Below are positions 6,885 through 15,583 of a DNA stretch of 64,000 nucleotides, piece by piece. The notes beneath the pieces were generated by a model that was not told the DNA's origin, ran no database searches, and saw only the letters and a list, made by a program, of their open reading frames with translations. Each line of letters opens with the position of its first letter. Within the stretch, counting starts at the first letter, position 1. The position numbers were made by a program, and so were the translations under genes. The stretch lies in contig JACPSQ010000086.1 in the NCBI GenBank assembly GCA_016193195.1, positions 1 to 64,000 on the forward strand. The letters run 5' to 3'. This DNA comes from Candidatus Omnitrophota bacterium. Lineage in GTDB: Bacteria > Omnitrophota > Gorgyraeia > Aquiviventales > Aquiviventaceae.

Positions 6885-8189
6885 ATGTCGACTATTGTGG
6901 CGCAGTCTCGCCGGTCGCTGGTTGGCTCCAGCCGTGACGCGGGGTCGGATGATCTCGTCATTGTGGGTGGGCTGGGACATGTCGGCCTGCCGATCGGCTT
7001 GGCCTTCGCCAACGCCGGCCTTCAGGTCGTCTTGTACGACACCAGCGAGCAGAAGGCCGCCGTTGTCCGCCAGGGTCGGATGCCGTTCGTCGAACACGGC
7101 GCCGAACCCATCCTGAAGGCCGTCCTGAACAAGACCCTCCGCCTGTCCGCGTCGGCCGATTCAATCTCCCGAGCTCGCCTGGTGATGATCGCCGTGGGCA
7201 CGCCGGTCGACGAGTATCTCAACCCTAAGCTCCGCTCGATCCTCGAAGTCTTCACACAGATCAACGCCCACCTGCGTCCTGAGCAGACCATCATCATCCG
7301 CAGCACCGTCTATCCGGGGACCTGCCGACAGATCCTCAACTTCTTGTCAGCCGATGGCCACGCCTGGCACGTCGCGTATTGCCCGGAACGGATTGTGCAA
7401 GGCTATGCGATCAAGGAACTGCCAGAGCTGCCTCAACTGGTGGCGGGGTTAAGCGAGAAGGCCCTGAAGGATGCAGTGGAGTTGTTCGGGCGGGTCGCCC
7501 CGAAGGTGATCCCGGTGTCGGTGGAAGAAGCAGAACTCGCGAAGCTCTTTGCCAATGCCTGGCGGTACATCCAGTTTGCGGTCAGCAACCAGCTCTTCAT
7601 GATCGCCCAGGGTTTCGGCGTGGACTTCAACCGGCTCCGCCAAGTCCTCATGGACGGCTACGGGCGGGCCGCGACGCTGCCGATGGCCGGCTTTGCCGCC
7701 GGGCCGTGTCTGTTGAAAGATACCCTGCAACTCGCGGCCTTCAATAACAATAACTTTCTGCTTGGCCACGCGGCGATGATGGTCAACGAGGGGTTGCCGA
7801 ACTTCCTCGTGGAGGACCTGCGCCGCCGACGCGACCTCAGCCGCACGACCGTCGGCATCCTGGGCATGGCCTTCAAGGCGGATGTGGATGACATCCGCGA
7901 CTCGCTCTCCTACAAGCTGGGCAAGATCCTCCGCTTTCATGGCGCGAAGGTCTTGTACAGCGATGAGTTCGCCAACGACCCGACGTTTATCAGCACGGAA
8001 CGCCTCCTGGCATCCTCCGACGTGGTGATCGTGGGGGTCCCGCACTCGGCCTATCAACAGTTGGTGGTTTCAGAGGGCGTGGAGGTCGTCGACCTCTGGG
8101 GCGTCATCCGGAGACCGAAACAGAACCATGCCGAGCATCATCTCGCCGAACATCCGCGTGAGGCATCCGAAACACTTCTTCGTCGGTGA
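6885..8189 (+). CDS. UDP-sugar 6-dehydrogenase (WecC/TviB/UDP-GlcDH superfamily)
   Basis: 434 residues. The N-terminal Rossmann motif is GGLGHVGLP (unusual in having Leu after the first two Gly), followed by the AVGTP and STVYPG strands. The central KLFANAWRYIQFA helix is present, and the catalytic Cys275 lies in GPCLLKDT with its Lys/Asp partners. Family members perform the two-step NAD-dependent oxidation of a 6-hydroxymethyl sugar nucleotide to a uronate. It has a 30-residue N-terminal extension. The usual family end is near VDLWG; the last 25 or so residues read 62 bp into the next gene. The substrate cannot be assigned; UDP-HexNAc is plausible beside the epimerase. Confidence 0.85.
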   Translation: MSTIVAQSRRSLVGSSRDAGSDDLVIVGGLGHVGLPIGLAFANAGLQVVLYDTSEQKAAVVRQGRMPFVEHGAEPILKAVLNKTLRLSASADSISRARLVMIAVGTPVDEYLNPKLRSILEVFTQINAHLRPEQTIIIRSTVYPGTCRQILNFLSADGHAWHVAYCPERIVQGYAIKELPELPQLVAGLSEKALKDAVELFGRVAPKVIPVSVEEAELAKLFANAWRYIQFAVSNQLFMIAQGFGVDFNRLRQVLMDGYGRAATLPMAGFAAGPCLLKDTLQLAAFNNNNFLLGHAAMMVNEGLPNFLVEDLRRRRDLSRTTVGILGMAFKADVDDIRDSLSYKLGKILRFHGAKVLYSDEFANDPTFISTERLLASSDVVIVGVPHSAYQQLVVSEGVEVVDLWGVIRRPKQNHAEHHLAEHPREASETLLRR

Positions 8190-8667
8190 CGGCTCGATCA
8201 TCGACGATTTCTGCTACTTCTCCACCAAGGTGCGGATCGGCCGGTATTCGCATATCGCCTCGGGCTGCAGCGTCGCTGGCGGAATCGAACGTACCTTCGT
8301 GCTGGGGGACTACAGCAGCCTTTCCGCAGGGGTGAGGATTTGGTGCACGAGCGATGATTTTGTCAACGACCTGATCACCATCATCCCCCCCGAGTGCGGC
8401 CCCATCAAGGACCATCTCATGACCGGCGACGTCATCTGTGAGTCCCTGACCGCAGTCGGGGCCAATTCGGTAGTGATGCCGCGCAACCATCTTCCAGAGG
8501 GCACCGCGATCGGGGCCCTGAGCTTGGTTCCCCCGAACTTTCCATTCAAAGCCTGGTCGGTCTATGCGGGGATCCCGATTCGGTTCATGAAGCCCCGCAA
8601 CCGCGACAACGTGCTCCGACAGCGTGACGAGATGGAACAGCGCCTGAAGGACCTCACGCATGCCTGA
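8128..8667 (+). CDS. Left-handed beta-helix acyltransferase (hexapeptide repeat)
   Basis: 179 residues. Imperfect hexapeptide turns (VGDGSIIDDFCYFS, VRIGRYSHIASGCSVAGG, LGDYSSLSAGVRIW) form the N-terminal coil region and continue after the loop 72-100 with TAVGANSVVMPRNHLPEGTAIGALSLV. This is the fold of LbetaH sugar O- or N-acetyltransferases such as those acting on UDP-4-amino sugars. The C-terminus is a charged helix. The ATG lies inside the preceding dehydrogenase by 62 bp, and the gene overlaps the following aminotransferase by 8 bp, so a coupled operon is likely. Acting after an aminotransferase, it would acylate an amino sugar; the acyl donor is not visible. Confidence 0.82.
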   Translation: MPSIISPNIRVRHPKHFFVGDGSIIDDFCYFSTKVRIGRYSHIASGCSVAGGIERTFVLGDYSSLSAGVRIWCTSDDFVNDLITIIPPECGPIKDHLMTGDVICESLTAVGANSVVMPRNHLPEGTAIGALSLVPPNFPFKAWSVYAGIPIRFMKPRNRDNVLRQRDEMEQRLKDLTHA

Positions 8668-9811
8668 GCGGATATTACCGTGGTGGCAACTCCAGCTGAC
8701 TGGTCAGGAGCGCCTCCTAGTCAACGAGGTCTTGGAGAGCGGCTTCCTCAACGACGGGGAGATGACGACCCGGTTTGAGGCGCAGTTGGCCGCCCTGCTG
8801 GGGGTCAGGCATGTCGTGGGGGTCACGAGTTGCACGGCCGCCCTGTTCCTGTCGCTGGTGAGCGTGGGAATTGGCAAGGATGATGAGGTGATCGTTCCGG
8901 ATCTGACATTTATCGCCACGGCAAATGCGGTCACCTTGGCCGGCGCCAGACCGGTTCTCGTCGATATTGATCCGAGGACGCTCACGCTCGATCCAGACGC
9001 GTTTGCGCGTGCGATCACGTCCCGGACGAGAGCGGTCATCCCCGTGCATATCAGCGGGCGGGGGGCTGACATGCGCTCGATTCTGGCGATCGCCAGCCAG
9101 CATGGGACCCACGTGATCGAGGACGCCGCGGAGGCCTTGATGTCCAAGTGCCAGGGGCGGGCCCTCGGGACCCACGGCCTCTTAGGGTGTCTGTCGTTTT
9201 CCCCGGCAAAAATTATCACAACGGGTCAGGGGGGTGCGGTCGTGACGAATGCGGAGGCGCTCCACATTCGGCTGCGTGAACTCAAAGATCAAGGGCGGCC
9301 CGTGCGCGGCACCGGAGGCAACGACATGCACCGCAGCGTCGGCTACAACTTCAAGCTGACCAATCTCCAGGCGGCGGTTGGCCTCGGGCAACTCACCTCC
9401 TTGTCGGAACGCATGGCCCGGATGCAGCGGACCTACCGGACCTACCTCGAGGGCCTCAAGGGCGTGGCGGGGTTTCGGCTGTTTCCCTTCAACCTCGGGG
9501 AAGGGGAATCGCCGCAATGGATCGACGCCTACTGCGAAGACCGGGATGCGCTCGTTGAACACCTGCGGGTCCGCGGCGCGGACTGCCGCAAGTACTGGTT
9601 TCCCCTGCACGTCCAGCCCCCCTATCGGCAATCGGATGAGCGTTTTCCCCAGAGCACCGCGATCGCCCAAAAGCTTGTGTGGCTGCCCTCGGCGTTGAGC
9701 CTCTCAGACGAGGATGTGGCAACCATCTGTGCCTGGATCCGGGAGTTCTACGCGGCCAGGCAGCTCACTCCTCGCCGTGCGGTGAGCGTCTCGGCAGCCA
9801 CCCCGTTGTGA
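8660..9811 (+). CDS. DegT/DnrJ/EryC1-family sugar aminotransferase
   Basis: 383 residues, complete. Landmarks: LESGFLNDGEMTTRFE, the GVTSCTAALFLSL substrate/PLP loop, PDLTFIATANAV, VIEDAAEAL, the Schiff-base Lys184 in FSPAKIITTGQGG, then GYNFKLTNLQAAVGLGQL and C-terminal KLVWLPSAL. These PLP enzymes convert a keto-sugar nucleotide to an amino sugar using glutamate. It is a different subfamily from the two at 3-527 and 5720-6873. The gene overlaps the acyltransferase before it and shares one base with the glycosyltransferase after it. With its neighbours it fits an N-acylated amino-sugar pathway (oxidise or dehydrate, aminate, acylate). Confidence 0.92.
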   Translation: MPERILPWWQLQLTGQERLLVNEVLESGFLNDGEMTTRFEAQLAALLGVRHVVGVTSCTAALFLSLVSVGIGKDDEVIVPDLTFIATANAVTLAGARPVLVDIDPRTLTLDPDAFARAITSRTRAVIPVHISGRGADMRSILAIASQHGTHVIEDAAEALMSKCQGRALGTHGLLGCLSFSPAKIITTGQGGAVVTNAEALHIRLRELKDQGRPVRGTGGNDMHRSVGYNFKLTNLQAAVGLGQLTSLSERMARMQRTYRTYLEGLKGVAGFRLFPFNLGEGESPQWIDAYCEDRDALVEHLRVRGADCRKYWFPLHVQPPYRQSDERFPQSTAIAQKLVWLPSALSLSDEDVATICAWIREFYAARQLTPRRAVSVSAATPL

Positions 9812-10614
9812 TGCAGCCCCCCGCCTCCCATCCAGGCATCCCCCTCAAGCTCTCCATCCTCATGCCGGTCAAGGATGAGGGCGTGCATCTGCCGGTCATG
9901 CTCAAGATCCTCGCCGCGGTCATTGAGGTGCCGCATGAGATCCTGGTCATCTATGATGAGCCGGACGACAGCACGGTGCCGGCTGTCCGCACCTTACAGG
10001 ATCGCTATCCCCAGGTGCGCCTGATCCATAATCGACTCGGGTGCGGGGTGGCCAACGCCATCCGAGCCGGCGTTCAAGCGGCGCAAGGCGCGTATATCCT
10101 GATCTTTGCCGTTGATGACACAGGGCCGGTCCTGGCGATCAATGAGATGTTGGCGCTGATGGATCATGGTTGCGACTTGGTCAGCTGCACCCGATACGCT
10201 CGCGGGGGCCGCCGGCTCGGCAGCTCGTCCCTCGGGGGAATCCTCTCGCGTTTCGCCAACCGCCTCGTTCGGTGGATGACCGGTAGCTCCCTGACGGATA
10301 TGACTACCGGGATCAAGATGATCCGCCGCGCAGCCTTGGAGCAGATCTACCTGGAACCGGCATCGGTGGGGTGGTCGGTGGCGTTTGAGTTGGCCATCAA
10401 GGCCCAGCTCGCCGGGCTGCGGGTGGGGGAGGTCCCGATCATCTCCATCGACCGTCTCTTTGGGGGGAGGAGCACCTTTGCGCTCGCTCCCTGGGTGCGG
10501 GAGTACTGGAAATGGCTTGTCTGGGGCGTGCCGCGACTGAGGAAAGTCATGCGCACCCAACCGTCTGTCATGACGATGGAGCAGCAGTTCGGTGAACCTA
10601 TCAGGAGTCTGTGA
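9811..10614 (+). CDS. Family 2 glycosyltransferase (dolichyl-phosphate mannose synthase-like)
   Basis: 267 residues from ATG 9811, which shares its A with the previous stop. GT-A fold: LSILMPVKDEG strand, EILVIYDEPDDST, then the metal-site region IFAVDDTGPV (in place of a classical DxD) and the acceptor-region SSLTDMTTGIKMIRR, followed by SVGWSVAFELAIKAQLAGLRVGEVPI. DPM1-like enzymes of this type transfer a sugar from a nucleotide to a lipid phosphate or the growing glycan at the cytoplasmic membrane face. There are no C-terminal membrane helices. It is similar in layout to the N-terminal half of the fusion at 11935-13506; the two probably act on related acceptors. Confidence 0.85.
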   Translation: MQPPASHPGIPLKLSILMPVKDEGVHLPVMLKILAAVIEVPHEILVIYDEPDDSTVPAVRTLQDRYPQVRLIHNRLGCGVANAIRAGVQAAQGAYILIFAVDDTGPVLAINEMLALMDHGCDLVSCTRYARGGRRLGSSSLGGILSRFANRLVRWMTGSSLTDMTTGIKMIRRAALEQIYLEPASVGWSVAFELAIKAQLAGLRVGEVPIISIDRLFGGRSTFALAPWVREYWKWLVWGVPRLRKVMRTQPSVMTMEQQFGEPIRSL

Positions 10615-10615
10615 C

Positions 10616-11938
10616 ATGCGCCAGGCTGATGCTTCTTCACCCGCCTTTCAGGTCCCCGAGCGGAACCGCGAAGCCGCCGAGCCCCCCTATCGCCATCACG
10701 TGGTGGAGACCTGTCAGGTGTGCAAGCACCGCCCACTGGAGCCCGTCCTATTCCTTGGCTATCACGTGCCAGTGAACCGCATGAGGGCCCTCACTGAGCC
10801 CTTGCAGGAGGAGCCCGTGTTTCCAACCCAACTGCTGATCTGCCCATCATGCCAACTCGCACAGATCGGCTTCATCGTGGATCAGCGGCTGCTCTTCCCA
10901 CCGAAGTATCCTTACACGACGGGAACCACACAGAGCTTACGGAGTCACTTCGCCAATCTTGCGGCGGAAGTGGTTCGATCCCTCGGTCTTGAGCGCGGGG
11001 ATCTCGTCATCGACATCGGCTCAAACGACGGCACGCTCCTGAGCAATTTCGCCAAGGCGGGCCATCGCGTGCTGGGGATCGAGCCAACGCTCAATGCCCA
11101 GGTCGCCAATGAGCGCGGGATTCCGAGCCTGATGGCGTTTTTCACCCCGGCGGTGGCGGCGAAGGTTTGGCAGGCGCACGGCCCGGCGCGAATCGTCACG
11201 GCGACCAACGTCTTTGCGCATATGCCGGACATCGATGAGATCCTGGAGGGGATTACCACCCTCCTCGGCGACGACGGCGTGTTCATCTCTGAGTCCCATT
11301 ACTTCGGCGATCTGGTCTCGACGCTGCAGTACGACACGATCTACCACGAGCACCTGCGGTACTACTCGCTGCGCAGCCTCTCTGTGCTCTTGCAGCGGCA
11401 TGGTTACCGGGTGTTTAGGGTCCAGCGCATCCCGACGCACGGGGGCTCCATCAGGGTCTACGCTTCGCGCAACGCGGTCTGCCAACTCGATGGATCCGTT
11501 GAAGCGACGCTGGCCGAGGAGCGGGATCTCTCCGCGGGCAACCCCCGCCTGGCGGAGTTCCGGCAGCGTGTGTTGCAGTCTAAACTCGCCCTGCTGGCGC
11601 TGCTGGAAGGGATCAAGCGAGCCGGGAAGCGAGTGGTCGGGATCGGCGCGCCCTCACGGGCCAGTACCCTCATCAACTATGTGGGGCTTGATGAGGGGGC
11701 GCTGGATTGTGTCTTTGAGGTCAAGGGCTCCAGTAAGATCGGTCGCTGCATGCCTGGGACCATGATCCCGGTCAGGGATGAGGAGCTGCTGTATCGTGAG
11801 CAGCCCGACTACGCGATGATCCTCTCCTGGCATATCGCGGAGGAACTCGCTCCAGCGCTGAAACGGCGCGGCTATCAGGGCGACTTCATCCTCCCGCTGC
11901 CGACGCCGCGCCTGCTCCCCGGGCGCGAGGTTCCATGA
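10616..11938 (+). CDS. C-methyltransferase-type three-domain SAM protein
   Basis: 440 residues. An N-terminal zinc-binding module (CQVCKHRPLEPVLFLGYHVPVN ... LICPSCQLAQ; Cys pairs at about 36/39 and 76/79), a central SAM domain (LVIDIGSNDGTLLSNFAKAGHRVLGIEP, about 127-150; YHEHLRYYSL later) and a C-terminal Rossmann-like domain (RVVGIGAPSRASTLINY). This order is that of sugar 3-C-methyltransferases such as TcaB9 and NovU relatives, which methylate a keto-sugar nucleotide. Start ATG 10616 is backed by AGGAG 8-9 nt upstream; the in-frame GTG at 10592 is not. A second protein of the same class is at 38464-39687. The substrate is unknown. Confidence 0.85.
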   Translation: MRQADASSPAFQVPERNREAAEPPYRHHVVETCQVCKHRPLEPVLFLGYHVPVNRMRALTEPLQEEPVFPTQLLICPSCQLAQIGFIVDQRLLFPPKYPYTTGTTQSLRSHFANLAAEVVRSLGLERGDLVIDIGSNDGTLLSNFAKAGHRVLGIEPTLNAQVANERGIPSLMAFFTPAVAAKVWQAHGPARIVTATNVFAHMPDIDEILEGITTLLGDDGVFISESHYFGDLVSTLQYDTIYHEHLRYYSLRSLSVLLQRHGYRVFRVQRIPTHGGSIRVYASRNAVCQLDGSVEATLAEERDLSAGNPRLAEFRQRVLQSKLALLALLEGIKRAGKRVVGIGAPSRASTLINYVGLDEGALDCVFEVKGSSKIGRCMPGTMIPVRDEELLYREQPDYAMILSWHIAEELAPALKRRGYQGDFILPLPTPRLLPGREVP

Positions 11939-13506
11939 CCACTCTGGATATTGTGATCCCAGTCTACAACGAGGGGGACGGCCTCATCGCAGTGTTGGAG
12001 TCCCTGCGCCAGGCCGTCACGACGCCGTTGCGGGTCCTGGTGTGCTACGACCACGAGGAAGATATCTCCCTGGTGGCTCTTCGTCGCTATGCCGGTGCTA
12101 CCTTCGAGATCGTCACGGTCAAGAATCAGGGGATCGGGGCGCACGGGGCGATCGTGACGGGCTTGAAAGCCAGCACGGCGCCGGCGGTCCTGGTGCTGCC
12201 GGCCGATGACACCTACAATGCCGGGATCATCGATCACATGGTCCAGCGCTTGCAGGAAGGATGCGAGATCGTCGCCGCGAGCCGCTTGATGAAGGGCGGA
12301 GGCATGGTGGGCTGTCCCTGGCTCAAGAACCTCTTGGTCAGGGCGGCCAGTGCGACCTTGTTCGCCTTGGCCCGAATCCCCACGCACGATGCCACCAGCG
12401 GCTTTCGGTTGTTTTCTCGCCGGGTGCTCGAGCGCATCCCGATTGAGTCAAGCCTTGGCTTCGCGTTCAGCCTCGAGTTGTTGGTGAAGTGTCATCGGCT
12501 GGGCTGGGCCATTGGGGAGGTACCGGCGCAGTGGTTTGAGCGCACCACAGGCCGGAGCCGGTTCCGCCTCTTCGCCTGGTTGCCGACGTACCTCCGGTGG
12601 TATGGCTATGCCTTTGCCACGACGTATCTACGTCGGCCGGCCTCGACGGTGCGGATCCGCTCGCCGTATCATGGGGCCGCTCATCCCTCTGTGCTGTCGG
12701 AGAAAGCGGTCGGTGGTGCTTCGCGCGGCCTTGCTGATTGCGGCCGCGTTCAGCATCACTTGCCGTCTGCCATCGCAGACGGCAAGTGGCAGGACAAGGC
12801 CGCCGAGGTCGCGTTTTTTACCGCGCAGGCGAATGTCGCTAGGTATCAAGCCTTGACGGACCGAAGCAGTGCGGCCCTGATCGAACGGTGCTTGCGCCTC
12901 AGCGGGCTGACGGCGGGGGGGCGCGTCTGTGATCTGGGCTGTGGATCCGGGGTCTTTACCGACTTGCTCAGGCAACATGGACTGCAGGCGGTGGGGATGG
13001 ATCTCTGCTATCCGCTCCTCGCCGTCGGGCAGCGGCGATTCGCGGAAGTACCCTTCGTCGTGGGGGACGCGGAAACGTTGCCCCTCCGCTCCGAGACGCT
13101 CGATGGGCTGCTGTTGAGCGGGTTGATCCATCACCTCCCAGATCCGAGCCGATTGGCCCGCGAGGCCTTTCGCGTCCTCAAACCCAGCGGGGCCTTCGTC
13201 GCATTCGACCCGAATCGACAGAATCCCTTTCTGTGGCTCTACCGGGATTCCGTCTCTCCCCTCTACAGCAGCAAGGGCGTGACCCAGAACGAACGTCCGA
13301 TCATGGCTCATCAGGTCGTGCAGGTCTTCTCAGATGCAGGCTTCGTGGTCTCGACGGATTTTTGTTCTGTCTCCTACCGCTACGTGGCCTCATCGGTGTT
13401 ACGATGGCTGCTGCCCCTCTACAATCGGCTAGAAGCCTTGCTGTTCGCCCCACCTGCGGTCAGACGCTATCGGGCGTTTGTCCTCACGGCTGGGATGAAA
13501 CCGTGA
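11935..13506 (+). CDS. Glycosyltransferase family 2 fused to a class I SAM methyltransferase
   Basis: 523 residues. Residues 1-240 form a GT-A glycosyltransferase (LDIVIPVYNEGDG, VLVLPADDTYN, SGFRLFSRRVLERIP, FSLELLVKCHRLGW). Residues 290-523 form a methyltransferase (RVCDLGCGSGVFTDLLR, VVGDAETLPL, LIHHLPDPSRLAREAFRVLKP). About 35 residues at the joint (SRGLADCGRVQHHLPSAIADGK) are encoded by strong palindromes at 12724-12788. I know of no standard protein with this join, so the two were probably separate genes fused in frame by a palindromic insertion or by deletion. The ATG overlaps the previous stop (ATGA). Whether the product stays as one chain is unknown. Confidence 0.82.
   Translation: MTTLDIVIPVYNEGDGLIAVLESLRQAVTTPLRVLVCYDHEEDISLVALRRYAGATFEIVTVKNQGIGAHGAIVTGLKASTAPAVLVLPADDTYNAGIIDHMVQRLQEGCEIVAASRLMKGGGMVGCPWLKNLLVRAASATLFALARIPTHDATSGFRLFSRRVLERIPIESSLGFAFSLELLVKCHRLGWAIGEVPAQWFERTTGRSRFRLFAWLPTYLRWYGYAFATTYLRRPASTVRIRSPYHGAAHPSVLSEKAVGGASRGLADCGRVQHHLPSAIADGKWQDKAAEVAFFTAQANVARYQALTDRSSAALIERCLRLSGLTAGGRVCDLGCGSGVFTDLLRQHGLQAVGMDLCYPLLAVGQRRFAEVPFVVGDAETLPLRSETLDGLLLSGLIHHLPDPSRLAREAFRVLKPSGAFVAFDPNRQNPFLWLYRDSVSPLYSSKGVTQNERPIMAHQVVQVFSDAGFVVSTDFCSVSYRYVASSVLRWLLPLYNRLEALLFAPPAVRRYRAFVLTAGMKP
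12724..12788. repeat. Palindromic sequence at the domain junction of the fused gene
   Basis: 12757-12770 and 12775-12788 are a perfect 14-bp inverted repeat with a 4-nt loop. 12724-12730 and 12742-12748 form another perfect 7-bp stem just upstream, extendable with mismatches to ggtgct/agcatc on the outside. Both lie within coding sequence exactly between the glycosyltransferase and methyltransferase domains and keep the frame. Arm sequences differ from those of the 132-231 element, so this may be a different family. Confidence 0.75.
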
Positions 13507-14579
13507 TGCGCCAGGTCAGGGTGGGGATCGTGGGACTGGGCTACGGCCAACGCGTCCTCATCCCGGCCTTTCGGTCCAGCCCGAGGTGTACGGTCGCAGC
13601 GGTCTGTGCGAGTAGCCGTGAGCGGGCCCAAGTGGTCGCCGGTCGCCTCGGGGTTCCGAAGGCCTACGGGGACTGGCGGGAGCTTGTTGCCGACCCGCAG
13701 GTCACGGCTGTGGCGGTGGCGACACCGCCCGCCATCCAACCGGCCGTGGTGAAGGCAGCCCTGAATGCTCACAAGCCTGTGTTTTGCGAGAAGCCGCTGG
13801 CGATCACCCGCAAGGCCGCGGCCGAGCTCGTCGAGGCGGTCCGACAGGCGGGGGTGGCCGCCATGATGGATTTTGAATTTCCCATGATTGCCCAGTGGCA
13901 ACGAGCCAAGTCCCTCCTCGACAACGGGGCGATCGAGCAAGTGCGTCATGCCGTCGTCTGCTGGCAGTTTGAAACGTCCACAAGCCGCATGGGGCTTGAG
14001 TCCTGGAAGACTCGCACCGAGGAGGGCGGTGGCGTCCTCAACCTGTTTGTGTCCCATACGTTCTATTACCTGGAATGGCTGCTCGGGCCGATTCAGCGTC
14101 TAAGCGCGCGTCTGTTTCTTCAAGAGACGCGGCCCGGTTCAGCAAAGGCGGAGATCCTGGCCGTGCTGTGCCTGGTGCTGGGGGACGGGACGTCGGTGTC
14201 GGTGACCGTCGGGAGCCAGGCGTGTGGGGGGTCAGGCCATCGCCTGGAACTCTATGGGGAACGGGGGAGCCTGGTGCTGGAGAATGCCAACCCCAGCTAT
14301 GTGAGTGGATTTCGGCTGTGGCAGGGCAACCGGAATGATCCCCAGCTAGTTGAGGTGCCGGTGCCGAGCCAACCGTCTCCAGACGGCGATGATCGCATCA
14401 GGCCTGTAGGGTGCCTCGTGGAGCGGTTTCTGACCTGGATCGAGGAGGGGCTCGTCAGTCCGCCCGCTCTTCAGGACGGCTACCGAGTCCAGTGCCTGAT
14501 CGACGCCGCGCGGGAAGCCGATCACACCGGACAGTGGGTTGAGGTTGCGGAGGAGCTGGCCCTTCGGAAACCGGCGTAG
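13506..14579 (+). CDS. Gfo/Idh/MocA-family oxidoreductase
   Basis: 357 residues from ATG 13506, sharing the A of the previous stop. The N-terminal NAD(P)-binding domain has VGIVGLGYGQRVLIPAF, AVATPPAIQP and the family motif CEKPLA with the catalytic Lys. The C-terminal alpha/beta domain has EEGGGVLNLFVSHTFYYLEWLLG with the conserved Gly and the active-site His (SHTF), and a later HRLELYGERGSLVLE strand. Relatives oxidise or reduce ring carbons of sugars or sugar nucleotides, or of inositols. The position among nucleotide-sugar genes suggests a 3-keto sugar step that could feed an aminotransferase. A second family member sits at 47611-48543. Confidence 0.88.
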   Translation: MRQVRVGIVGLGYGQRVLIPAFRSSPRCTVAAVCASSRERAQVVAGRLGVPKAYGDWRELVADPQVTAVAVATPPAIQPAVVKAALNAHKPVFCEKPLAITRKAAAELVEAVRQAGVAAMMDFEFPMIAQWQRAKSLLDNGAIEQVRHAVVCWQFETSTSRMGLESWKTRTEEGGGVLNLFVSHTFYYLEWLLGPIQRLSARLFLQETRPGSAKAEILAVLCLVLGDGTSVSVTVGSQACGGSGHRLELYGERGSLVLENANPSYVSGFRLWQGNRNDPQLVEVPVPSQPSPDGDDRIRPVGCLVERFLTWIEEGLVSPPALQDGYRVQCLIDAAREADHTGQWVEVAEELALRKPA

Positions 14580-14583
14580 ACGC

Positions 14584-15564
14584 ATGCGCGTGCTGATTAC
14601 AGGAGGGGCGGGGTTCATCGGCTATCACCTGGCCTGCTACCACGCGCGGCTAGGGCACACGGTGATCGTCCTCGATAATCTCTGGAAGGCCGACGGGAGG
14701 CCTGATCAAGAATTTGAGCGCCTCCTCAGCCAGCCGAACGTCCAGTTCATTCCGCATGATCTGACCACCCCGTGGCAGGCACCGAAGGAGGTCGATGAGT
14801 TGGATGCGGTGTATCACCTGGCGGCCATCAACGGCACGCAGTTGTTCTATGACATTCCGTACCAAGTCGCCCGCACCAATCTCCTGGTGACGATCAACCT
14901 GCTCGATGCGCTGGAGGGCCGGCGGATCGGGCGAGTGATCTACAGCTCGACCTCCGAGGTGTACGCTGGCGCGGAGCGGTACCACCTGCTGAAGATCCCG
15001 ACGGATGAAGCGGTGCCGGTGGTGTTCCCGCAACCCACCCCCGTGCGGTTTTCCTATGGGACCAGCAAGTTCATGGGCGAGGTGCTCTGCGTGCACTTTG
15101 GCGCCAAAGCTGAGGTCCCGTGCGCGATCATCCGCTACCACAACATCTACGGCCCGCGCATGGGAACCCGGCATGTCATCCCGGAGTTCATCGCTCGAGT
15201 CCGTCAGCAAGAGAACCCCTTCGCGGTCTATGGGGCGCACGAAACGCGGGCGTTCTGCTATATCGATGACGCCGTCGAGGCGACCTATCGGGTGGCGACC
15301 ACATCGGCTTGCCACGGCCAGATCGTGCATATCGGCAATGCCACCGAGGAAACCCGCATCGCGGATCTGGCGAGGCTGCTCATGAATCTGATGGGTTATC
15401 AGGCCGAGCTTCGCGAGCGTGGGTCGCGCAACGGATCGGTCTTGCGGCGATGCCCGGACACCGCCAAGCTCAAGACGCTCACAGGCTTTCAGCCGACAAT
15501 CGATCTGCGCGAGGGCCTCTCGCGTACCGTGGACTGGTACTTGGCTGGCCCGGAGTCGAGATGA
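14584..15564 (+). CDS. Extended SDR, NAD-dependent sugar-nucleotide epimerase/dehydratase
   Basis: 326 residues from ATG 14584. [14 protein letters not shown] binds NAD; YHLAAINGT, STSEVYAG, the YGTSK catalytic pair, IIRYHNIYGPRMG and ETRAFCYIDDAVEA follow, with the C-terminal GFQPTIDLREGLSRTVDWY substrate-binding part. The sequence resembles UDP-glucuronate decarboxylase and UDP-glucose epimerase relatives, with the HNIYGPRMG form common in NDP-sugar epimerases. An in-frame ATG at 14539 overlaps the preceding gene and is not preferred, since 14584 gives the canonical M-R-V-L-I-T-G-G start. The exact reaction is not determinable. Confidence 0.87.
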   Translation: MRVLITGGAGFIGYHLACYHARLGHTVIVLDNLWKADGRPDQEFERLLSQPNVQFIPHDLTTPWQAPKEVDELDAVYHLAAINGTQLFYDIPYQVARTNLLVTINLLDALEGRRIGRVIYSSTSEVYAGAERYHLLKIPTDEAVPVVFPQPTPVRFSYGTSKFMGEVLCVHFGAKAEVPCAIIRYHNIYGPRMGTRHVIPEFIARVRQQENPFAVYGAHETRAFCYIDDAVEATYRVATTSACHGQIVHIGNATEETRIADLARLLMNLMGYQAELRERGSRNGSVLRRCPDTAKLKTLTGFQPTIDLREGLSRTVDWYLAGPESR

Positions 15565-15583
15565 ATCGTCTCAGGACACTGCC

